Assembly (NCBI GenBank): GCA_016647705.1
Contig: CM028328.1
Span: 45,002,647 to 45,066,646, forward strand
Length of the DNA: 64,000 bases
Direction: 5' to 3'
From: Eucommia ulmoides
Lineage: Eukaryota; Streptophyta; Magnoliopsida; Garryales; Eucommiaceae
The notes below the pieces were generated by a model. That model was not told the origin of the DNA. It worked only from the letters and a program-made list of their open reading frames with translations, and made no database searches. Numbering within the stretch: position 1 is the stretch's first letter; each line of letters opens with the position of its first letter. Shown in pieces: positions 55,590 to 64,000 of the stretch. The position numbers were made by a program, and so were the translations under genes.

Positions 55590-58081
55590 TATAGACACGG
55601 TATTTTGATCGCCCCGCAAAAATTTTATGTTTTATTTTTAGTTGACGCTGTATTGTTTAACTTTGTTTTTATTTATTTTATTTCCAAAATACAATATATA
55701 TATAAAGAAAAATGGAAGAAAATTGAGACAAAATAAAGGAAGTAAAATTGAAAGAATGAGAAAAAGGGGATTGAATGTGAATAAGAGGAAAGAGAGAAAA
55801 AGGGCGTGGGGCCCCTTTGGGTCCAAACCGTGAGGTGAGAGATAGAGAATAGAAGAGAGAGATAGAGGAGAGAGGGCCGAGAGGGGAGAGAGAGAATGTG
55901 AGAGAGAGAAAGAGAATCATGTGCATCAGTGAGCCCCCTTGCTTTGTCAGCGTGTGTGTGAGAGAGAAAATTGGTGGGGCCCTTGCACATGTCATCCATG
56001 TATGTGTGTGCGAGAGAGAGAGAGAGAGAGAAAGTGTGCAATGGGCTTTCGCCACGTCATTCGAGAGAAAAGTCAAGGATCTTTGTGCCTTGTTCAGCTG
56101 CCATGTGTCAGCATGAGTGAGGCGGTGAAAGGGGTGCGTGATCTCACGTGCCCACAACCCTAGAACCCCATTTTTTGTTTTTTTTTTCTAATTTTACCCT
56201 TTCCCAGTCCAACTTGGAGTGGTTTTGGCGGCCAGACTTAGTTTTTAGGGTTTTCTCGTGTTTTTCACGTCCCATTATTTTCTATAAATATGACCCTTCT
56301 CCTCCCACCTTATTCATTCAAAAATTGAGAGAAAAAACCCTTAGAGAGTGATTCTCATCGTAAACCCTTTCGGGAAGCTGTCTATGCGAGAGAAAAGCCC
56401 GAGCATCAGGATTCTTGGCCTAGAACAAGTATGTTTTCTGATTATTAATTCTTTTTTTCAGTTTATTTTATTCTCTTCGCAATTTAAATTTCTGCAAGCT
56501 TTATTTTTTATTGTCCGATGACTCGATGAAAAATGCCAGGATAAGATTTCCCATTCTCGATTTGAATTTTTAAGCGTTTAGACGAGGACACCCGTATCTC
56601 GTTGTTTTTTTTTTTTTTTTAATTCTTTTTATTTTCTGCATTTTATTTTATTTTATTATAATAAAGAGGAAAAACTAAAAAAATAAGTCGTTCAATGATC
56701 CGATAAAAACGCCGAAGTGTGTTTCTCGTGCTTAAACTTAACTCCGAGCGTTAGGTGAAGGATGTTTTATTATTCATTTTGCTGCATTTTTTATTTTATT
56801 TTTATTTTTATTTTTCTGCATTTTTTTTAATTTTAATTTTAATTTTATTTTTCTTATCAAAATCCTAAAAAATAAAAAAAATAAAAAAAAAATAATAAAA
56901 TTTTTTATTGGTAGGAATTAATCCTTACGAATCTTAAGTTGAATCCAACGATTCGATAAATCGTGAGAGAGTTTTCTGTGGCCTCGTTTCCAGTCCCCAA
57001 CTTGAGTGGAATTTAGAAACGAATGATTTTGGAAAATCTCTTCCCTCGGTAGATTTTTTGTGGGATTTCGTTTAAGTTTCAGAAAGATTAATTTCAACTA
57101 AATTGTTTTCGCGAACCCCTCTCGATTATCATATTTATAGAATTTGAGGGAATTTCAAATCGAGACTTCTTTAAATTAATCGGGCAAACTCAAAGTAGAT
57201 TTTTTTTTGCATCCACTTAGCATGTTTATTTCTTGCATTATTTAAACGGCATGTTTAATACACTTTCATCACTCACACATTTTTTTGCACATAGTTTTTT
57301 TTTTTAATTTCATAAATCCATGTTACTTTTTAATATCTAGTCACAGCACGTGCACCACTTACGTTTTTTGTTATAATTAAATATTGTCATATATAATTAG
57401 GTTAATTCACGTAATATTTATATCAGTTTGCATTGACATATTTAAATTAAATCCTTTAGTTCTTTTTTGGTCATTTTTGCATATAAAATTTTAGTTTTTG
57501 CATTTATATTTTCATATTTATTCACTTATTTTGGTTTATCCATTTAAAGTAAATAAGTCTTTAGGAAACATATATGAATACCCACCGGGGACCATCCTTA
57601 TAGAATCTTTAATATTTGATAAGAGTTTATACCAGGGGGAACATTTCAAAAAATCCAAAAACTTGTTCCACCTTATTTGTGAAAATACCAAAAAGACTTT
57701 TTAAGAAGGGAATGATTTCAAAATAAAATAAAACACTCGGACTAAGCTAATTGGACTTAATTGGACATAAGGTACCATTTTCGGATGGGCGTCTTGGGGT
57801 GCCTAACACCTTCCCTGAGTGTAACCGACCCCCAAACCTTTAAATAAATCTTTGGTTTGACCGTATTTTTTGGATTCAAATTTTTACTTACGTCTTTTAA
57901 ATTATTTTCTAAAAATTTGGTGACCTAACATACCATTTAAACTCAATGTTAGGTGGCGACTCTTTATTTTTTAACGGCCTAAGTATATTTTTTGAGAAAA
58001 TCGGCACTTTAAAAACCCCTATCTCCTTAAGCTTATTTATTATTTAATATTCTTTTCATTTTGAAAATACGGAGCGCGTCA
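55590..58081 (+). mobile_element. 2.5 kb solo LTR inside the SIRE-like element
   Basis: Exact AATGC duplications flank it (55585-55589, 58082-58086). It contains a purine (GA)-rich tract (55840-56040), a TATA region TCTATAAATATGACCC near 56281, a transcribed-leader-like GAGAGAAAAAACCC, and AGGTGGCGACTC near 57951. Ends are TATAGACACGG...GCGCGTCA (first dinucleotide TG decayed to TA). Length and motifs suggest a Ty3/gypsy Tat/Ogre-like family. Small frames within are compositional. Confidence 0.85.
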
Positions 58082-58086
58082 AATGC

Positions 58087-58740
58087 TTTGATTATATGCT
58101 TACGAGGAATTCCATTGTTAGCAAAATACTGTTTTATTGATGATATATGTATTGCATGATAATCAGAAAAGCTTACATATTTTTATGTGATATTTTTATA
58201 TTATGTTATATGAGATCCTCTAAAAATCATGTTTAAAAATATGCGAAACATCTTGTATCAATCCTTGACTCGTTTATCATTAAGTTATTTGTTAATTTGC
58301 ATGATCTTTGAATATATAGCATGATACCGTCGCACATGGATATCATTATAAGCATTAGGTGTCTAACTTTCATCTAATGTCTCCTATTTTTAATGATTGT
58401 TATTCTTAAAGGGAGCTAAAATTTTATGAGATAAATATGCACTTATCCGTGTTTATGCATGCACTAGATTTATATTGATAAATTATCATTGAGATATGCT
58501 TCCTATCCTAGTGAGTTAAAGATGATATTGTTCTTGATATTATCTAAAAGGAAGACAATATTTGGTATCGTGAGTAAGGCATGTGGACTTAACTGAAATT
58601 ATATGATTGCATGCCATATTGTTGAAATATTTTGATTGACTCAGTTTTTTTTTTTCTAAGCATAAATCGACTTGGTTACTATTAAATATGGGGAGAAGTT
58701 TTTTTTTTGAGGGGGTAATATCATATCATGCTTAAATTGA
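58087..58740 (+). other. Residual SIRE interior, non-coding
   Basis: No recognisable pol segment before the RT remnant. Confidence 0.5.
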
Positions 58741-59760
58741 AAAATGGGTCTAAGTAACATATCGCTATTTATTAAGTAAACTGGTTCTGATATCCTATTA
58801 GTACAAATATATGTTGATGATATTATTTTTGGATTTACTAATGAGGATTTTTGCCAAGAGTTTACCAAGATAATGCAGATTAAAGTTGAAATGAGTATGA
58901 TGGGAGGGTTGAATTTCTTCATTGGGTTGTAAATCAAGCAAACCAAAGAAGGGATCTTCATAAATCAAGCTAAATACACCAAGGAGTTGCTAAAGAAATA
59001 CGGTTGGATGATGCTAAAGTGTACAAAACTCCCATGGCAACAAGTACAAAGATAGACAAAGACGATACAGGCAAAAATGTAAATGAAAAATTGTATCGAA
59101 GTATGATGGGTAGTCTATTGTATTTAACTACTAATAGACCTGACATTATGTATAACGTTTGTTTATGTGCTAGACTTTAGTTTTGTCCTAAAGAATCACA
59201 CTTGACTGTAGTAAAGCGAATCTTGCGATATTTAAAAGGGACGATTGACCTAGAATTATGGTATCTTAGAGGAAGTGATTTCTAGTTAATAAGTCTCTCA
59301 TACGTTGATTTTGCCGATTGCAAAATCGAGCGAAAAAGAGCACAAGTGGGTCATGTCATTTTCTAGGACATGCCTTGATTTCTTGGTCTAACAAGAAATA
59401 AAATTCGATAGCCTTATCCACTACTGAGGCTGAATACATAGCAGTTGGTAACTGTTGTGCCTATTCTATATATTAAGCAATAGTTGAATAATTTTGGAAT
59501 ACGTATGGAGGAAGTCTTGATTTATTGCGATAATAAAAGTGCTATTTGCTTTAGTAAGAATCCTACATAACACTCACGAACTAAGCACATAAAGATTAAA
59601 TATTATTTTATTCTTGATTATATACAGAAAATGGACGTGACTATTGAGTATATTGATACCTCTGATCAGCTTGCCGACATTTTTACCAAACCTTTAGTGG
59701 AAGATCAGTTTGTGAAAATCATCCGAGGTTTAGGTATGGCTAGGCATAATAACAATTTAC
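58741..59760 (+). pseudogene. SIRE-like RT C-terminus and RNase H remnant
   Basis: TGSDILLVQIYVDDIIFG with the catalytic Asp pair at about 58780-58830; then MSMMGGLNFFIGL and a stop in place of the following Gln; GIFINQAKYTKELLKKYG; MGSLLYLTTNRPDIM; an RNase H block SWSNKK...ALSTTEAEYIAVGNCCA at about 59370-59460; and TKHIKIKYYFI and DQLADIFTKPL at about 59580-59695. Several frame changes and stops. Confidence 0.88.
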
Positions 59761-60139
59761 CTAGAGTAGTGATGTTTTTGGTTCACCTTCCCCACTTTTT
59801 GAGATGACAAAGGGGAAGACAAGAAATTGATGTTTATTGAAAATCTTTATTGAATTGATTGTTAAAAAGAGGAAGATTTAAAGAGGAAACTATAATTGAG
59901 CTTTAAACGAGTTAGTTAATACTTAGGATTTGTTCGTCTAAGCATTGCACTGATATAGGGGGAGTTTATTGATCATATTTTGTGCTTCGTTGAATATCTG
60001 ATATGTTTTTAATTTATTGTTCATTGATTGTGCTTTAACGAGTTAAAAAAATCCGTCCTCGGATTTAGGAGGAGTGTGGTTACATTATTGTTTTGAAGAA
60101 AATATCAAAATTAATTGTCATCATAAAAAAGGGGGAGAT

Positions 60140-62498
60140 TATTGATTCTAAGATTTTGATGGACAATTAAGTATTGATATTTTTGGTGGAACTAACGAGT
60201 TTATTGAGTATTTCAATGTTAAAGTTCTACTGTTGATGTTATCATGAAGATATTATTAAAGATGCTAAGGATGTTGAGAGACAATCAAAGAGTTGGACAT
60301 TAAGAGACTGAAAATCCTGAAAAATACACAAACTAATTTTTACTCTTAATGTATCCCAATTAGGACTATACACAACACAAAAATAAATTTATATTTATGT
60401 GTGTTTTTGATAGGGCTCTAATTAGTTAACATATTTGCTCCAATGTGAAATTAAAGAAAAAATATTGACCTAAGAAAGATTAGTGTTTAAAATTGAATAA
60501 TAGTGTTAATTAAGTTAACCGAGAAAAGAAATCGGTTAAAGGGTCAAAAATCTCGAAGATTGGAGTTGAAATATGATTGAAAAAGAGAGATCCAACACTG
60601 ACCGGTCAACCAACGGGAAGTGGTTGAGAATTGGAGAAGTCTCTAAATCGATTGGTCAATCGATTGAGAAAGATCGGTTAACCAATGACTGAGATGTGAA
60701 CTCTCTGAATCGATCGGTCAACCGACCATCGATGATTGGTTGACTGACCATGGCCAAAAAATGGCTTAGGGAACATCCTGAATCAGTCAGTCAACGGATA
60801 CATGGAGGATTGGTTGACCAACTGGGGAATAAGTTTGGCTTGGGTTAACCTCTGAATCGATCGGTCGACTGATGGGGTTTGGTCGGTCAACCGACTGTGC
60901 TATTTCAGGTTTGGAGGATTTCGTGGATTTGATTTAAAAATAGCCGTTAACTAGCCGTTTTTGGCTTTTTTTTTGGAGTTTTCTTAGGGATTTGAACTTA
61001 TAATAGATATATCATCCTTATTTGATTATCTCTATAGATATGGTACACTTATTTTACGTGTTTCTCAAATTGGTCTATTTAATACTTTCTATTTTATCGA
61101 TTTGAGATTGGAAAATATTTGCGGGACCTAATTGAGAGATTTAAAAGCTATAATTAAGTGTTTTGAATTAAGATTGAGTCATGTTGATATATGAGGTCTA
61201 TATGAGCATTTAAATATCATATCTTGTGGGAACTTACTGTTAGAGGGCTTGTTTCAAATCTATTTAAATAAACCTGCGTTTTTCACTTGTGAGATATCCC
61301 AATATATCATTCCATCAACAACTATTCAGTTTCTGAGCTTTCTGAGAGTCATTATTTCGAAATTATACTGTGAGTGTATTGTGAGATTATTTTTGAGAAA
61401 AGTTCTTGAGAAAGTGTGCTGAAATGTTTTCCTGTCATTGATCTAAAGTCTTACTACGATTCAGTTTTTATTTTTTTGGTATCCTTGTGAGATCGTTCCA
61501 AACTTTTACTTTTAATTGTTATTTGATATCAATATTGATTGCTTGGATTTTTTTACCCTTGAGAAATCGTTTTCTGAACTTTAAATTGCATAAAAATATT
61601 TTAAAACGATTTTTGGTGAAAACCTGATTACGTGCTCAATTATGTGCTACCTACCCACTTATTTTATAATCAGATTTTGAATTTCTCACGTAAAATTCTA
61701 TCATTAGTAAATTCGAGACATTTATTGAGTTTAAATTAATTTGAAGTGGTAGAAGTTCCGAGTGAGAAAAAACTTATTAATTTATTGTAATTGGTGAGTT
61801 GTGTGCGAATTAAATATTGTTGGGAATATATATTCAGGGGTAGTTTGGTTTCAATCTCTTTCGGTAAAAAGATTGAGATTTAATATTTATCTAAGGTATA
61901 AAAATGTTAGGTTACCTTTTTCCGTGAAAAGAGATAGGTGTTAATTCTTCCTGAACAAAATTAGTTTGTGTGATTTAGTTTGTGTGATTTGTAATGGTTC
62001 CATCCTTACCGGTGAAAATGATACTTGGAGTATTTTTTTGTGAGGTTCGATTCTTTGCCTAAATATAAAAGAATTAAGTTAATCTTTACTCTGTTAAAAA
62101 GATAGAGGATATTCCTTAACCTGTGAAAAAGGAATTGTAAAGGCTGATTCTGAACCTGTGAAAAGAATCATTGTGTAAATGTTTGGTTCCTACCTGGTTA
62201 AAAGAATCTTAGTGGTTTAGTGGGTCCAACTCTTTGTGGGACTTGGAAGACTGGATTAGTTTAGAGTAGCTTGGTGAACTAGTATACATCGTGGTGTGCT
62301 GTATTTTTACTTTATTTATTTTTTGTTATTTGGGTGTGCACCTAGAGTTTATTACACTTATCTGCTACTATATAAAGAAATAATAATTAATTTTGGATTA
62401 AATTAATTGTTTGAATTTAAGTGTTGAAAAGATAATTATTTGTTTTAATTTTATAACTACTCAATTCACCCCCTCTTGGGTATATCACTAGCCCAACA
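60140..62498 (+). repeat. 3' LTR of the SIRE-like element
   Basis: 2359 bp, preceded by the polypurine tract; ends CCCAACA followed by ACCTG. Carries the second GATCGGTC dyad array. Confidence 0.9.
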
Positions 62499-62503
62499 AC
62501 CTG

Positions 62504-63716
62504 CCCTGACTGTCTCAAACTGTCACATCACTCTTTGACTCTATTTAACGCCAGTTGTGAACCCGTCTTTAACTGGATTATCTGAGACAAAATATTTTAT
62601 TAGTGTACCGTCTTCATAATATAAAAATAATTCATGGATCAAGTATATTTACCAAACATCACTTTTCAAAATATATTATAAAGATAACCACACATTGAGT
62701 CGAAATAAAATTCCACATTTATCGTCACAATAAAACAAATACATTTAAATTAACCAATCAGATTATAATAGTACCGTAACTTGTACAACTGTGTAATCTA
62801 AAATTGCCATAGTGTTAGGGCCATTTAATATCTCTAATAGTAGGAGTCAATACGTGGTATAAACCATCATATGATGATGATAATCATCATCGTCAACAAC
62901 AACAACAAATATCAACCACCTGTAGGACTTACCCTCTTGTCAGGTCACAATACAATGTCTTATAAGACATGCCCTCCTGTTAGGACCAACAACATCCCAT
63001 AGGACATGCCCCCATTCGGGATCACACTATGACATAGTCGGATAATAAAAATCACTTTCTAAACTTAAAAATTTACTTGATCCGCATAACATTATAAAAT
63101 AATTTATTTTAATAGATCATTTCTTTTCATATTTTAGTACGAAAATATAATTTAACAATTTACAAAGAAGATAGTACACTCAGCTCGAAAATTATGCTTC
63201 TTTTCATACTACTGTCATAATCCTTACGGGGTCAGTCTCGCCTGTGGACCTTACAACGACAGAGTCTAAATTAAGAATTTATCTAAATAAGTCTAATATG
63301 TCATGTGATGTGTGATACTAAAAAGACAGTTTTTCCTATTCTCAATTTTTTTTTTTAATTATATAAAATTTATTAGACACCACATTTCTTACGTCAATAT
63401 TAACTTTACTAAAATATTATAACGAAATATCATAAATTATTATTTTAATAATATTTACAACTTTTACTTTAAATTAAATTCTTCACAAATTGAATATATC
63501 TATCTAGAAATTTAATATATATATATATATATACATGCATACAAAAGGAGAGAAAAAATGCTTACCTGATTAACCGAAAGAAAGGAGTAAGAGAACCAAG
63601 AGAATGGAAAAAATCATGAGAAAGAGAGAAATTATAATTATATATAGTGAGAGAACTACTTATAATTTTTTTTTTGTTTGTTCAAGAAATTCCCAAGGCC
63701 TCAAACTTTAGCTTTG

Positions 63717-63756
<40 letters not shown>

Positions 63757-64000
63757 TTTGTCAAATCCTTGATAAGGATGAGTTGATATTTTCTTGTAAT
63801 GACACCTTAACCCTCTATGACAATTAATTACATATATAATTCTAATTTTTTTTTTATAGATATTTAATCACCCTAAAACTCTTAAAAGTAATTTTTAAAT
63901 TTCATATTAATCCCTAATTTTTTTTAAAAAATAAATAAATTAAAATTAACACATTAATCTCTAACACTTTTAAATTGAGATTTTAAATAACATATTAGAC
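62504..64000 (+). repeat. Probable continuation of the split LTR-like element; no gene
   Basis: Repeating AGGACATGCCCTCC/AGGACTTACCCTC words at 62920-63020, GACGGGGTCAGTC-type words near 63220, a (TA)n tract at 63515-63533 and a T run of about 35 at 63719-63753. No coding region. Continuity with 49153-49365 is inferred from the SIRE target duplication. Confidence 0.4.

Larger units (their letters stand above)
49366..62498 (+). mobile_element. SIRE/Maximus-like Copia element, pol-deleted, with nested solo LTRs
   Basis: LTRs (49366-53982 including an insertion; 60140-62498) share ATTTTGATGGACAATTAA and long following stretches. The primer site TGGTATCAGAGC (53985-53996) matches initiator tRNA-Met; the polypurine tract AAAAAAGGGGGAGA sits at about 60125-60138. 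Flanking pentamers are ATCTG and ACCTG. The interior holds a gag remnant and an RT-RNase H remnant; protease, integrase and most of RT are absent. SIRE affinity is inferred from the long LTRs, coiled-coil gag and RT motifs. Confidence 0.9.

Noticed and set aside
55673..56157. Frames over the GA-rich tract on both strands
   Set aside because: Simple-sequence composition within a solo LTR.

Overview
This window is nuclear DNA from a flowering plant, most likely a eudicot. The coding exons sit in very AT-rich introns, with plant-type GT-AG splice sites, Tourist-like MITEs, and Copia (SIRE-like), Athila-like, PIF/Harbinger and LINE remnants. Two host genes are visible, both on the + strand; almost everything else is transposable-element sequence, much of it nested.

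Left part (1-28,700): a complete 12-exon MSH3 gene (1396-27762) encodes the insertion/deletion-loop subunit of MutS-beta. I derived every exon from the sequence. All eleven introns are phase 0 and the joined reading frame gives 1131 residues. A perfect E2F-type site lies just upstream. The introns hold two copies of one MITE flanking exon 2, a Mutator-like long-TIR element (intron 3), a 1.14 kb near-palindrome with LTR-like ends (intron 9), tandem duplications, and a 10.9 kb intron 11. Intron 11 contains a degraded sense-strand Copia element inserted into the LTR of a degraded antisense Copia element.

Middle part (28,700-43,400): a PIF/Harbinger element with intact termini and TTA target duplications (28697-32621) carries a broken transposase and a broken Myb/SANT-type ORF. 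A deletion derivative of the same family ends at 775. Next comes a short TIR element (33573-41612) split by a minus-strand Athila-like/LARD retroelement (33756-41340, GACTT duplications). The interior of that retroelement contains about 560 bp of mitochondrial-type large-subunit rRNA on the minus strand (36796-37357). This is the most surprising object in the window: an organellar rRNA fragment inside, and possibly carried by, a retrotransposon.

Right part (43,400-64,000): a splicing factor 1 / branchpoint-binding-like gene (CDS 45561-47231) has an uninterrupted coding region and a probable 5' UTR intron, which contains an apparently exact 279 bp tandem duplication ending in poly-C. It is followed by an antisense LINE RNase H remnant. 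A 13.1 kb SIRE-like Copia element (49366-62498) follows; it has lost most of pol. It carries two solo LTRs: one Athila-like, with an internal 0.85 kb duplication, in its 5' LTR, and one 2.5 kb LTR with AATGC duplications in its interior. The SIRE element itself splits an older LTR-like sequence.

The two host genes have no evident functional link beyond being nuclear housekeeping functions (mismatch repair and pre-mRNA splicing). The window is mainly a record of layered insertion, LTR-LTR recombination and local tandem duplication around them.
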